Part shown: piece by piece, positions 17,102 to 29,865 of the stretch
Position numbering within the stretch: position 1 is the first letter of the stretch
Layout of the letters: each line of letters starts with the position of its first letter
Translations under genes and position numbers: made by a program
The notes under the pieces: model-generated
Seen by the model: only the letters and a program-made list of their open reading frames with translations
The model's database searches: none
What the model was told of the DNA's origin: nothing
Assembly: GCF_963678635.1 (NCBI RefSeq)
Contig: NC_087064.1
Location: 13,051,989-13,115,988, forward strand
Direction: 5' to 3'
Length of the DNA stretch: 64,000 nt
Origin: Symsagittifera roscoffensis
Taxonomy: Eukaryota > Xenacoelomorpha > Acoela > Convolutidae

Positions 17102-18219
17102 TCAACCTAATAAGCTGCTATGTCCGTTTCCTGTATAGGTTGATCCGGATCTTGTTCTTCTGTAAATGCATTGACATTTGAAGAGTTGCAGAGTCCACAT
17201 TTGGTGCATTTTATTGCAGATCTTATCTTTGGCCGGACATTGTTGAAGGTGGCCAGGTCCGAACGGATTTCCGCATTTGTAGCAAGACTGCTTCTGATCG
17301 TTTCCTTGCCGTTGAATATTATCTCGTTGTGACTGCAGGCGGCCTCTATTCCCCCTTCTGTTATTACGGTTTTGGTCCCTTCGTTTTTGAAATATAGCAA
17401 CCGGTTCGGTTTTTATTCCCATTTGTTGGGAAGACGATGTTGATGTTCCCTGTTTTCGTATCTGAAGCTGATTTTCCAAGCCCTTTTCTCTACGTATCGC
17501 GTATTCAAACGCTTGTTCGGGGGTTTTCGTTTCTGCCAACAGGTCTTTCTGTACCTCGTCATTTGTCATGTTTGCTGTGAAGAGATCCCTGATAACTTCT
17601 GTTTCCAATGTATGATCGTTACACTGAAGGCATTTAAAGTTCCCTTTGACTACAAGTTCCGTGAGGCCACAGTTGAATTGTTTTTACGTTTCTGTTTTGA
17701 TCTAATTTCTTGTGAAGGCCTCAAACCTGTCAAATGTAATGTTGCGGTCTTTGATGAAGAGAGGTTGTAGTCTATTCTAAAAACCTCTTGTAGTTGTTTC
17801 CTGTATCTTTAGGTCTGGATAATGTTGACTGAGGCGTCTTTGGCCTTCATTTCCTTAGCTGAGATAAGTATAGTTTCGAATTTTAATGTCAGCTTCCTCC
17901 CATGGTATTCCATCCACGGTGAGTCCCAAGTTATTCAGTTGGTTACACTGGTTTTCCCATTGTATCCTTTTCTCTTGATTGCGGATGTTTCGATCTCTAA
18001 TTGCCCCCTCTATTGGAAGTTCGTAGCCAAGTTCTTGTGGTTTGCGGACTGGAGGTGGATCTCGTAAAAGTTTTTGCAAATTAATTCTCTCTTTCGCGAC
18101 GATTCCGAGGTAAATTTGTTGGTTCCATTTTTTCCACTCGGTTGGGGGTTCCGCCGAGGCTTTTTTGCCAAAAATGGCGCGATACCCAGTGTTTTTTTTG
18201 TGATTGCTGACTGCGCCAT
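17102..18219 (-). pseudogene. Gypsy gag, with CCHC-type knuckle (frameshifted)
   Basis: Three overlapping open pieces. The first starts with ATG at 18219-18217 (MAQSAITKKTLG). The ATG is made from the last LTR base plus the first two bases of the PBS, so there is no untranslated leader. The last piece (17102-17608) is basic and ends with C109, C112, H120 and C124 of a zinc knuckle (CYKCGNPFGPGHLQQC) followed by another Cys. Gag would form the particle and bind RNA. Confidence 0.8.
18201..18218 (-). other. primer-binding site of the Gypsy element
   Basis: Minus strand TGGCGCAGTCAGCAATCA starts immediately after the LTR end ...ATAACA. TGG matches the CCA end of a tRNA, and TGGCGCAGTC is the kind of PBS reported for tRNA-Ser primed Gypsy elements (from memory, not checked). 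Confidence 0.75.
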
Positions 18220-18546
18220 GTTATACCCACGGAATAGATGGGTTTCGCTAAGTTACAGTTTGAGACATAACCTATGGTGAATAGAGTTAAGAGTTTAGGA
18301 AGAATTAGTTAGCAATTTCAACTCAATTGTTAAGTTTATGTCTGATTCGAATCTGACCTCGAAATTATGAGAGAGACAGAGACTCAAAAATAGCTATTGA
18401 AAATGGTCTTAGGTTAATATGTACTTAATTAGATCAGACATCTATATGGTTAGCTTTACATAAGTACGTACGAATGGTTAAGTATCATGTTTTGTTTTAG
18501 TTCTGATCAGTTCTAGTGGATATCTCTTATATCCATACGGATAACA
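18219..18546 (-). repeat. 5' LTR of the Gypsy element
   Basis: 328 bp, TGTTATAC...GATAACA, shorter than its partner mainly by a deletion near 18.49 kb. It should contain the promoter; I could not pick out a TATA box with confidence. Confidence 0.9.
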
Positions 18547-21183
18547 CTTTCAATAACACATTATTTTCGGATAATACATTATTTTCGACGGCTTATCATA
18601 ACCTAAGTTGAATTTTCATAAACGATTTTTTTTTCAAGTTTGACAGAACTTCTAGATACATTTATTGACAATCAAACTAGCCTTGAAGCTCCCCTATGGT
18701 TCTCAAATCGATTTTTTTACATCTTGGCACTAATTTTAAAGAACTAAATCAAAATCTTGGATTTTTTTTACCGACAATGTTACACAACTCGAAAACTATT
18801 CAATAGAATGTCAAAGAACGAAAAAAATTTCAACATTTTTGGGGACTAGTTTTGACTTCTTTTGATATTAATTTCGAACTAATTTGGTTATAGCTAAGCG
18901 TGCTAGGTTCTCTAAAATTGAAATAGCAATTGGAGCAAAACAACGTTTTTCAGTCTTCCTTCAGTTTCACGAGCAGCTCTATATGAAGTAGAAATATAAT
19001 TTTTTCAGTGTACACAACCTTTCCTGTAAAACTCTACGAAATTGACGTCGTTTATTTTTTGAGAGCTTATGGTTCCCAAAGTTGATAGAACTTCAAGGTC
19101 TCGCTTATTTTTTATTGACATTTAAAAATAGCAAAAATTTGAAAAAAAAACTTTATTTTCCGTTTGATATGTTTATTTGATTTTTTTAAATAACAACTAA
19201 GTGGATTAGCTTAAGAAGGCAGAAGAGAAGATTTTTGAAAAAAAATGTTACATAGTTAATTAATGCTTGTGCTTCATGTTTTGTTCTCTTTTCGTAATCA
19301 AAGTCGCAATTTTTGCATTCACACAATCTCAGGTCTATATTTTAATAGCTTAATTTTGCGGTAAACAAAACTGAACGTCAAATTTATGTTTTAAGTTTTA
19401 TGTTTTCTTGCATTATAGCTTTTAACAAAAACTATTTTAACTTTTGCGACTTTTTAATTGAATTTTTAAAAAAGTTTTAAGCACTGATTTTTGAGCTCGC
19501 AATGAATAAGATCTTGCAATTTTGATTAGTTTTTGATTAGTATGGTATCTCAAAATAGTCTTGTTTGCCCTAATTGCAGGCAGGCTTAAAGTTCTGCAGT
19601 GATGCTCAGCTGAACAGTTTTTTCAAATTGAATTTAGTCGGGCTACTAGGTCGTATAAATACAATAGTACACCATAAATATATCATTTCTACTTAAAGGA
19701 GTGATAAAATATTCTAATTTTCAGTTTTCTCGAATGTTTGTGTTTCAAAAGAATTGTTGAATAAACTATTCAAACACAAACGCAACTCAGAATTTTGAGA
19801 CCGTGACAACAATAAGGTAAGTTAAATATTCATTTTTATTACACTAAAAAGCTCTTTTTGTTCTTTTTTCGACGGGTTGTTTTTTGTAGCGTGCCGAGAA
19901 GAGATGGGTAGCTTTTTGCTGGCAAAATTCCAAAACCAATCAAAACTGGTTTTAATTGAGACTTTTATACGAATTTTATTAACAAAAAGCATCAATAAAC
20001 TCAAATTTATACTTTTTCTGAATAAAGTTTTGGCCATTTATTTGTCTAATCATTCAAAAAAAACAAGATAAAAATTTGACAAATGACAAAATGGTTTTTC
20101 TTTTGCTTTTGAAGTAGATTTTGACGGCCTCGGATTCGAAAGTTTTCGAATTTTGTCTACATTTCTAAATGGTTTGTTTACCAGTTACTTCACAAATTGG
20201 AAATTAAACCTACAACCAGTAATAGTACTCAACCTTTTTAAACCATTAAATATAGCAAAAAATAATAGGGATAGCCGGTTAATGTGCAAAAAGCACAGAA
20301 TGTTCCGACCATAGTCGTAAAATTAAAAAAAAGGTTTTCAAATAAGCATCGTTTTTTCTGCGTGGGGTAATTAATGGATCCGAATTAAAAATATCTATTT
20401 AGATAAATGCGACAGTCATAGTAAAATAGACAAATTGGACAACAGTTTTCAATGGAAAACAAAACAATCGTTAAAAAAATCAAAAATTTAAAAGTGTTTT
20501 AACTTTTAAAAATTTTTATTCCCATAATTTTGCTTTAAAAAAGTCCAGAAATTATATTTGATTGTCTAAAAACAAATTTCTGCACTTCAAATTAAGCATA
20601 AATAAGCTATTTTAAGCCTGCTAAACAGCCTTTATTCGCTCGAAATTTAATTTATACCCTGGAAATTTTTTTCAAAAACTCTCTGGAATCACGATCGAAA
20701 GGGTTTTAATATGATATATCACTCGAACCATTCCGACGATTATATTTACGTTTACTGAGTTTGCGTTGAAAAAAAAAGGAAAAAAAGTAGTGTCTTTTTT
20801 AGTACGTCGCGCGATGATACAACTATAAGAACGAGTAGAAATTTTGTGAATTAGGCATAGACATAGATTTAAGGAAAAAAATTTAACGGTATCTTAAAAC
20901 TTACGCAAGCACAATCATGAAACAAATTACTCGTTAGCATTTCGCGAGACAGATTAGTCTGATCACCTAGTCTGATGTTATCACAATTCAAACAAAAGCA
21001 GTCATTTTTACAAAATAACGTATACAAATACAAAAAAAATGAATACATCCAATCAGATTGAAGCATTATTGAATAGTTTTCAAAATACAAAAAAGAGCTT
21101 TTTGGCCGTATAACAGAAAGAACCCGTTGAAATTGCTGATCTTTGGCGCAGACTTTGAGTAATAAGGGTGGGATAATTTTTTG
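18547..21183. other. 2.6-kb AT-rich interval, no gene seen
   Basis: There are no open frames with recognisable motifs, no exon-like GC-rich patches and no obvious terminal repeats. A short ACATTATTTTCG direct repeat lies at 18.56-18.59 kb next to the Gypsy element. Confidence 0.5.
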
Positions 21184-21187
21184 ATAT
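21184..21187. other. left target-site duplication (ATAT) of Long-1
   Basis: ATAT directly before the TG of the 5' LTR, repeated directly after the CA of the 3' LTR at 39980-39983. Four bases of simple sequence are weak alone but sit exactly at both boundaries. Confidence 0.65.
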
Positions 21188-21566
21188 TGGAATCAGATCT
21201 AAGCTAGTATTTATCATTGGTTATTATTATGATGTTTTATCTCTATAAAATATTAAATACTAACTAATCAAACTCCATCAAACTAACAACCTAATTATTT
21301 GTAAAGTGTTGGAACTGCTTTTAGTTTCAACACCAGAACAGTTTGAATTAAACTTAGAATACAGTTGTTCTCATTCTGGAACTAAATCGCGTAAACCGGT
21401 GTACACTATATCTATTGAGACTAGGAGATATAAGAGTAAGATTAAGATCGGTATTAGACTAAGAAGTTGCACGAATCTATCCGGCCGAAAATAAGATAGC
21501 GTGACGAGCAGACGGTGTACCCCATCTGAAATAACTCTATGAGTACAGTACATAATACATAAGTCA
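21188..21566 (+). repeat. 5' LTR of Long-1
   Basis: Matches 39596-39979 and 63555-63927 over nearly its full length, diverging most in the first 150 bp. It starts TGGAATCAGATC and ends AAGTCA. Its bases are not depleted in G, unlike the interior. Confidence 0.9.
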
Positions 21567-21568
21567 TC

Positions 21569-21586
21569 TGGTGCGACCAAAAGTCT
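21569..21586 (+). other. primer-binding site of Long-1
   Basis: TGGTGCGACCAAAAGTCT starts two bases after the LTR end, the usual spacing. The TGG matches a tRNA CCA end; the tRNA is not identified. Confidence 0.7.
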
Positions 21587-23283
21587 CAAACAGACCGTAA
21601 CTAAGCTAGAATTAGACAAAAATTAGATTAGAATTAGACAAATGCAACATTTCATAAAATGTTATATGATAAGAACTTAATAGATATGTCTCTACGTTTC
21701 AATAGATCAGATCCAATATTCCGAACAATACGAGAGCTACCCGGTATTGGAAGAAGACGTCGAACAAGAAACGACATACGACTAGGAAGAAATCTAATAA
21801 TCAATTTTATGATAGTGCGACAAAAACTAGATCAAACTTTTGTATTTAGAATACTTTCAGCAGTAAATTTAAATTTTCATTTACTGACATAATATTTGAA
21901 GAATTAGCTGCAATAACCTTTCATTGCGCTAAACCTATTAATTGTATAATAACGACTGATAAAAACAACACTTGGTGTTTTCCTTAAATCAGCTGTAAAT
22001 TGAAAAACATCTACAAAAAATATTTATTGAATAAAAAAATACAAAAATTAGTTAGTATAAATCATAAATTGTTAGTATATACAAATCATCTCATCATCCC
22101 AGCTTTATCACCTAAAACATAACAGCAATTTTCAAAAACTAACAATCATCAAAACTAAAACTCTCTAATTTTAAACTATCAAGGCTTTTCCTTGCTTTCA
22201 CTTAAGTTAATTTCATTTAAATAACAGATCATCAAGGCTTTCCTTGGATCTTTAAATTAATTAAATCTAAATTTTCATATTTCTAAATATTTAAATCTCT
22301 GGTCATCAAGGCCTATCCTTGGATCAAAAAGAACAATTTTGTTCTCCCCCTCCCAATTTAATCAGTGTCTAACGATCTCAAACGTCGATTCACTACCCAA
22401 CCCTTATCAAAGACCCAGAATTAACAGATATTTTTCAACAAACTAACCATTCTAATTAAGATAAACAGCGAAGAACTTCGGTTACTCATCCTTCACTTGA
22501 TCTCCCTCCTCTTAGATGACCCAGGCTAAAACACTTAAAGTTAGTAAGTCATAAAATAGTATCTAACGAACTACTCGCGTTCTAATTATACCTGAACCTT
22601 TTGGATCGATTTCCTATTCTCCAACCCTTGATCTCAAATCACAACCCTAAGTAAGATTACGTAGTTCAATCTTAGGTTAGAATGAGTCACGAGAAAGGAC
22701 AAATCATTCTTCGGAATCGATATATGCTTTTCTCTCCAATCCAAATATACGACCCAAGTTAAGCTAACCACAAAAAATTGTAAGAACTAACAGTTTAAGG
22801 CATAAAAATCACTAATCCAGATTTTGCATCCATCATTCTAAACCTTATGTCAGGAGACAATTTAGGAACTAAACAAACAATCATAATACACAATTGTTCA
22901 ATTAACGACGACAAATTCGACCTCGTAATCACACCACTAAGACAATCAGTAGGATATGTATGAACAAAAAGACAAACACTAAAAAAGAAAATAATTAACA
23001 AACAAAATGAAATTAATAGGAAAAAATTTTCAAAACGAAGAAAGGCAGTCTCAGAATCAGTAACAACCGCAATACAAGAACTTCACAATTTCACAGTTCA
23101 ATAAACAAAAATCACCAAATTGACGACCAACTATATTTCAATGATTCAGTCAGAAACCACGTCACCAGCATCAATAAAAGGTAAACGTAAAACAAAAAAT
23201 TGTTACCCAAACAAACCAATACGTTTGTACAATTAGAATCAACCAATAAGACACATTGAAAACTACACATTAACAACACAAAA
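21587..23283 (+). other. 1.7-kb leader of Long-1 with three hairpin repeats
   Basis: No long open frame. Three related words, each AAGG-short loop-CCTTG, stand at 22178-22195, 22227-22252 and 22302-22326. The second and third are also flanked by GATC or GGTC and GGATC. Long structured leaders in retroelements can hold dimerisation, packaging or internal ribosome entry signals; no function is shown here. A 77-residue Arg-rich open frame at 21659-21892 is probably chance. Confidence 0.55.
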
Positions 23284-25388
23284 ATGATTCGAAATGAAGA
23301 TAACCCAGAAAATTCAGTACTTCCACTTTTAATATCCCCATCAACTGAACCTCGAGGACAGATAGAATTTTATCAAAATCTAATTGAAAACTTATTCGAA
23401 AAAGGAGAAAGTCCGTGCACAAAAGAATTTCCCGATGTAAAATTTAAAAGACAACTTCTTGACCACTACCTCAAAGGTATATGTAGTCTCTCATCACAAT
23501 ATGGAATCTACACAATAGAGATTAGATCACCAAATGCATTTCAAGACAGATATCTCATCCAAACTGATGATGTAGATATTGAATTTTCAAAATTGTTTAC
23601 ACAATACACAGAAAACATACAACATCAAAACTCACAAGGAGCAAATTCGATTTTTACAAATGATGTATTCTCACCTATCTATAGCTATTTATCTATATTA
23701 CAATTAAATGCACCTCAAGGCGATTCACCTACTCAAACATCTCGACATACAATTGTACGACAGGAAATACACATATTTTCAAAATTTTAAACGCAACCCG
23801 AGAAGATCTAACAAGAAATGAAATAACACAACATGTTAAACATGATTTACAAAAAATCTTAGCATGGTTTAAAATCGATTATTTTAGTCACAACCTTGAT
23901 CTTATTGAACAAGCAAGAAAAAATTTTTGACCACAAAATACAGATGATGAAACTGTATTAGCAGAACAATCAGATTATGTTTGGCACCCTGAATGGTCTC
24001 ATGAATCATTTATTAACATCCCAACAGATATATCAAGTCAAGCAATTAACACAATCTCTATTCACAAAGATTAGGTTACAGCATATCCACTTACAGTTGA
24101 CGCAACGCCTCTAAATTATAATTCATTCTTCACTGAAAGAACAGGAATTGATAGTTTAAATTCTACATTTATAAATAATGATAACTTGAATGGAGCAAGA
24201 AATCTTACACAACAAGATACACAAACCCCATCACATTTTGTAAACGAAGAAATTGTTAAAACAATAACAACAACAGAAGCACAACGAAGCTTTTCACCTA
24301 TTCAACTCCAAAATAAAAAAATCCAACGTTACAAAGAGCAATCATACAATCAACAGTAAAACCCTCTAATGCACAAAAATATTCACACATAGATTACCAA
24401 ACGTTTCGACCAGTAACAAAACCATCATACAAACAACAAACATCGCATAGAAATAATTTTACAGAGCATAATTACAATTATGTAAATGGACCAAAAACAA
24501 CAAAACCTAAAACAAATACTCAAATATTTGCACAAAAATAAAATATACCACAACCGGTTTCAAACACAGTAAATTTTCATGATCAACCACGATCCTCACA
24601 AGAAAAAAGTGGAAATTACCCATTTTTTTAACAAAATAAAAATCATACAAATAAATATAAAACCAAAAATCAACCTCATTATTATGCACAAAATTATTTT
24701 CCATCAGATGATGAAGAATAATATAACCAAAATCATCAACGATTTTACTCCAACCAAAAACCTCGATCTTACAATTTTGGGCAACCAGATATTTTTGAAC
24801 CATACATACGAAATGAACAAATACGACAACCTAGAATTAACCCAACATCACACAACAATAATTTTCAACAACCAAATCCAGTCAACACACCAAGCAACTC
24901 AAATGCAAAACGAAATCCCACTGCCATATTATTTACAACAACACGAAATAATAAAAAGCCAACTCACAAATTTTTCTCAAATGCCAATTGCTGCAGAATC
25001 ACTACAAATGACTATGAACCCATACCTAATGGGTGGATCATCAATAACATCAAATAAACCACTAATGGTATTCTCAGGCACAGATCCTGAATACTCTGTA
25101 GAAGATTATCTAAACGCAGTCACAGCAAACCTAATTTTAAATATAGGGACTGAACCAGTAAACACGCCACTTCATCAAAATTGGATACATAGACGCACAG
25201 CTTTAATCCATACTACACTTGACGGCGCAGCCCAAAAATTGTTTTCAGTTTTACCTATAGAAATAAAATCAGATTGGAAAAGATTTACACAAGATTTCTC
25301 AAAAATATTTCATTCAGAAAGAAACAAACAACCTCAAAGAGTTTTATGCAATGAAATTCCTAGACTACCAAATGAAACAATAAAATAA
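23284..25388 (+). pseudogene. Long-1 gag, N-terminal and capsid-like part (broken)
   Basis: A 168-residue open piece begins with ATG at 23284. Coding potential then continues in other frames with several stops until a longer open piece at 24579-25388. The latter's second half has the character of a Gypsy/retroviral capsid: a 'YSVEDYLNAVTANLI' helix, 'TLDGAAQKLFSVLP' and 'WKRFTQDFSKIFHSE'. Its first half is Asn/Gln/His-rich. The product would assemble the particle. The 23284 piece may be a matrix-like N-terminal domain or a separate ORF; I do not recognise it. Long-2 lacks this whole part. Confidence 0.65.
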
Positions 25389-26440
25389 CTTGCAGTAAAA
25401 ATTGAAACACTAGTCTGAAAAGCATATTCACTCAATACTCATGATTACAAAAATACAAAGACGACAGAAATCTTAATGATGACTCTAACACCTCAATTAC
25501 GAAAAATAGCAATAAAAAAGAGAGCATCACATCCCTCCTCAATCCGAGAAACAGATTTAGACTTTAGGAAACTTGTAGATAAACTAGAGCAAGCAGAAAT
25601 CACTATGAAACTAGAAGAAACAGAAAACCTAAAGCTAAAATATGTAAACAACATCCAAACTACTACTTCACAGATAAACAATATCAACGACTCTGATACA
25701 GAATTATCCGAAAAAATCACTGAAATTTTGAACATCTAGAAAAAAACCCAAATTTTAAAGGCAAACCATCTTTCAAAAAGTGGTGTAATTATTGTCAACG
25801 ATACGGACACAGCATTGCTGAATGCAGACAAAAACAACAAAATAACCAAAACAAACCACAAAAATTTAAAGAACCTAACAAATCATTTCATCAATACATG
25901 AAGAAAGATCAAAATTACCCAACAAAAGTTTTATAGTAATAATAGTTCAGAAAACCACTTGCAAATAACTCAAATTACTCCAGACAACAATCACCCTATA
26001 ATACAAATTATAGAGGACGATCACCATACCAAAAAAATTCACGAAAATTCTCGCAAAACAGGTATAGTCGATCACATAGTCGAAATAGTCAATATCGAAA
26101 TAACTATTCAAGATCAAACTCAAATCAACCTGAATTTTTGTTTAAAACCAGTTCCGATTCCAACTCTAGGAATAAAAATTATTCAAACAATCGATCTAGA
26201 AACTCTTCATACAATCGATATAAAAATTGTTCCAACGATATGAATAGTAGCTATTCAAACAATCGAAATCCTAGATATCAAAATAATCGATCACGCGATT
26301 ATTCTAACAACAGTTCAAAGTAAATAGTTATCAAAATAGATCACGCGACAATTCACAGAGCAGAAACTCAAGCTATAACAATAGACAAAGGAACTACTCT
26401 CAGTCACCACATACGAATAACACACGTTAACAAAATTCAC
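25389..26440 (+). pseudogene. Long-1 gag C-terminus: CCHC knuckle and Asn/Ser/Arg-rich tail
   Basis: A helical piece at 25476-25739 is followed, after a frameshift, by a zinc knuckle at 25784-25825 reading C-x2-C-x4-H-x4-C (CNYCQRYGHSIAEC). Then comes a low-complexity Asn/Ser/Tyr/Arg-rich tail that is open in more than one frame (25959-26323). A basic, Asn-rich tail after the knuckle suits RNA binding. Long-2 has the matching knuckle at 44647-44688. Confidence 0.75.
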
Positions 26441-26625
26441 CACAAAATTTTTGAAGTAGTACACCTAAACATCAAAGACAAATAAATCAAGTACAATCAG
26501 CTGAAGAAAGTCAACCAGACCCCCCTGGTATTGAAAACAACGAAAGCACAGAATTACAATTAAATCACATAAATTGCGAATCCACAGACAGTGAAAGTGA
26601 CACAGAAAACACAATTTCAATTAAA

Positions 26626-27309
26626 ATGATAAACATTGAAAATGACTATGAACCTATTATATATGAACAACCGATATATTCTCATATATATCAAAACCAT
26701 GACCAATTTCTTTTGAACTATTATACAAGACCAGTATCAAATAGCACAACAAATGACAAAATAAATAACATTTATCAAAACATACCTAAAGAACCACAGG
26801 TACAAAGCGAAAAAATTCCACTTCTTTTAGAAAGTCCAAAATCCAAACAATTGCAAACACCAGACCTTGAAATAGATTTTTTAATAGATTCTGGAGCAGA
26901 ATCAAATATTATAAACATTCCCACTCGGAATGAAATAAAAATTCTACACCCAAAATTAATACCCTTCAAAACAACAAGCAGACTAGCAACCGCACAAGAA
27001 TCAACCTTAACAAATTACAGAAAAACCCAACTTTTACGTGTCCCCACTCGAAAATTGGATCAAAACAAACTCATGAGCAAACCATTTAAACAAACCTTCC
27101 ACGTCACAGATATAAAAAATAATATCATTGGAATTCCAATTAATACTAAATATAGACCAACAATAAATATCCTAAATAGTAGAATTCATATAAACGATAA
27201 ATACACAAGAATGAACAACACAATTTTGACGTTTTTTCAAAGAATAAACAAACATATTCCATTTTTCTCTAATTTTACTCCAAATACAATCAGGAACGAA
27301 AACACCTGA
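26626..27309 (+). pseudogene. Long-1 aspartic protease
   Basis: A 227-residue open piece. Residues 83-100 contain 'DFLIDSGAESNII', with an intact D-S-G active site at residues 88-90, and a later 'DIKNNIIGIPI' lies where the protease's second conserved motif falls. The leading 80 residues are acidic and Tyr-rich. It processes Gag-Pol in related elements. This is one of the best preserved domains of Long-1. Confidence 0.75.
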
Positions 27310-28672
27310 AGCCACTATCAGGAAATGTGTATAACTTTTCAATCTAACAAGTTCACCAATATGATAAAGAGCGAAATAAACAACATCTCTTTATGTCTGA
27401 CCTTGACTTCAGATCAATTCATAAATTTTTCCGAGTAACAATTTCATCTATCAAATACATGAATGACTCAAACTCCGATATGCTTTCTCTACACATCTAT
27501 AACAATTCTCCATATAAAATAACCTTAGCTCCAGGACTCTTAGGATACTCTGAAACAAATGCCACAACTTTACCCACAAACGAAGTAGCATATCGAGTCA
27601 ATAATATACAACAATTTCCCGTACAAAAGAAATAGCGTTTAGAGTAAATAATATTTTACAACTATATATGTCAATCAACAATTCTTGACGAAGAATTGTC
27701 AATTGATAAAATTTTAAGCAATGAAAAACGAAATACCGATTATTTCACAAAGATGCCCTATTTTAAACCGACGTTTCAAATATCAAAATACACGGAAGAA
27801 CAACAAAAATTTCTAACAATGTTTAATTTTCAACACTCTCAGATAACACAAAAAGGATTCGAACAATTAGCTGACTTATTATTAGAATACCCAAAAGTTT
27901 ACGCAACATCAAGTTTTGATGTTGGAAAAGTAAATTAACTATTACAATTACCCCTAAAACCTGATGCAGTTTTTTTCACTTGCAAGATAAAGTTAACCGA
28001 TTACTAGAACAATATGAAATCATCTCTCCAGTAAATAAAAAAGAACAGCCAAAAGATAACACATTCATAAACCCCTTTATCATTTTAGCAAAAAGAGAAT
28101 CTTCAAAAATCGTTCCAGATGCAACATATCTCAATTCACTAATTGATGAATCTAAACTTTATTGGCCTATTGAACCAACTCAAGTAATTCTCACAAAAAT
28201 AAACGGTAAATACTCCACAACAGCAGACATGAATAGTGCACATAATCGAATGCCACTAGATAAAACAATCACCACGATTAACACAATTCGTTTTTGGAAG
28301 TCAACAATACGAATTCAACAGATTATTTTTTGGAATGTCCATAGGACCTTCAGCTTTTTCAGCATTTATGAGTACATTTTTTAGACCACTAATACTCAAC
28401 AAAAATGCAATCACATATGTAGACGAAGTTTTTATGCAATCACAAACAAAAGACGAATTGTTCATTGTCTTAGAAAAATATCATAGAATATTACTTCAAG
28501 AAACCATGAAAGCAGCCCCAGATAAATCAACACGAATAAAATTCTAACACGAATAAAATTCCTTGGACATATTATAGAGGGAAACACTATAACTCCGTTA
28601 AAATCTCGCATAGATGCAATACAAAAGCTCAAACCACCTTCAAATAAAAAGAAAATACAAGAAATTCTTGGA
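27310..28672 (+). pseudogene. Long-1 reverse transcriptase (broken)
   Basis: Several open pieces in shifting frames cover the RT: a linker (27393-27635), the N-terminal part with 'RLLEQYEIISPV' and 'INPFIILAKRE' (27980-28384), 'TTADMNSAHNRMPL' (motif A region), and the active site in 28335-28547. There the YxDD box reads YVDE, so the second catalytic Asp is Glu. Motif 'FLGHII' and the primer-grip region follow. Frameshifts and this substitution imply inactivity. The corresponding box in Long-2 unit 2 is intact (YLDD). Confidence 0.85.
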
Positions 28673-29865
28673 ATGTTAAACTTCTTAAGTAAATACGTAT
28701 ACAAAATGCAATTATACTTAAGACCATTCTATAACATCCTTAGACAACAAAATAATTTTGAATGGACAACAAAACACCAAAAACGCTTTGAGGAAATAAA
28801 AACTCGTCTCACTGAACAATTATCAAACACTTTTTCAGATCCCAATCAACCATTCTATAACATGTGCGACGCCTCAAACTTTTGCATCGGCGCAGCATTA
28901 TTACAATCTCACAATGGAACGAATAAAATGAACCTCATTTCCGCAAACTCTAGACTATTTACACAAGCTGAACTTAGACTCTCTACACTTATGACAGAAT
29001 GCACAGCCATAATATATACACTCACAGAATATGAATTATTGATACTTGGATCTAAACATCGAACAGTTCGATTTACAGATCATAAACCAATAATCTTTCT
29101 GTTTACACAAAAATCAAACCCAAACCATAGAGTTTACAGATTTCAACTAATTTTAATGAAATTTCCAAACCTGCATATAGTTTGGACAGCAGAAAAAACC
29201 TCGCACTACCCGATACTCTCAGTAGAAATACACCACTTGAATTATTAACACGAAAAACAACAGTTGAAATACCACAAAATATAAAAGTTTTCCTTGCAAA
29301 ACATGAAACATCACCAAGGTTACAGTGCAAATATGCAGTAAAAACTGATTTAAACCAATCACAAAAAAATAATCTACAACATTTTGCACTATACCTAGAT
29401 TGTCAAAATAGTTATTACGAAATATATTCATTAGGAAAATCTACATTCAAACCGATACCATACTCCTCATGGATAAAAAACAACACACAGCAAAAACCAG
29501 TCAAACAAAAATTATATAAAAAAAGATCTATTCCCTTTATTAGAAAAAAAAATCTCACTGATAATATCAATTTATCAGGCCCACCAGTTAATGATTCAAA
29601 CTATACAATCAACCATGTTTTTAACCTTCATGACCCACTAGATACAATACTTCTATCAAAAATAGAAATTGAAATCACTTTTCTACCAATAACAGAAAAA
29701 ATAGCACTCGAATTGTTACAAAAACATCAAAACCTTGACCCAGTCATCAGAAAACTAAAATCTTGGCACAATTATAAAACCAAGCCACTTAAAGCCGATA
29801 CTACCATACTAGGAAAGAAAACCCTTCTTGATATTTCAGAAAATTTTGAAAACCACTTTCAATGA
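28673..29865 (+). pseudogene. Long-1 RNase H and linker to integrase
   Basis: The 28673-29248 piece (191 residues) includes the end of RT ('ILGMLNFLSKYV') and RNase H with Asp66 in 'MCDASNF', Glu in 'MTECTAI', and Asp in 'TDHKP'. The 29182-29865 piece follows in another frame with the 'LALPDTLSRN' motif that ends RNase H in Gypsy elements. About 200 polar residues come next, before integrase. RNase H removes the RNA strand during reverse transcription. Confidence 0.8.

Larger units (their letters stand above)
11299..18546 (-). mobile_element. Ty3/Gypsy LTR retrotransposon, decayed, minus strand
   Basis: Two LTRs (TGTTAT...ATAACA) enclose, on the minus strand, gag with a zinc knuckle, protease, RT, RNase H and integrase in Gypsy order. 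Integrase after RNase H separates it from Copia elements. The PBS begins one base inside the right LTR and the PPT lies directly inside the left LTR, confirming the orientation. Flanks CATTC (11294-11298) and CTTTC (18547-18551) could be a mutated 5-bp target duplication. The LTRs differ at roughly two to three dozen positions by eye, and every gene is frameshifted, so the copy is old. The gag knuckle spacing resembles the mag-like group, which is an inference. Confidence 0.9.

Noticed and set aside
20869-21090. 73-residue minus-strand open frame before Long-1
   Set aside because: Cys/Phe/Tyr-rich from AT-rich sequence, no motif, no exon-like composition change.
21659-21892. 77-residue Arg-rich open frame in the Long-1 leader
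   Set aside because: No counterpart is available for comparison because Long-2 lacks this part, and nothing recognisable is encoded; kept as leader.
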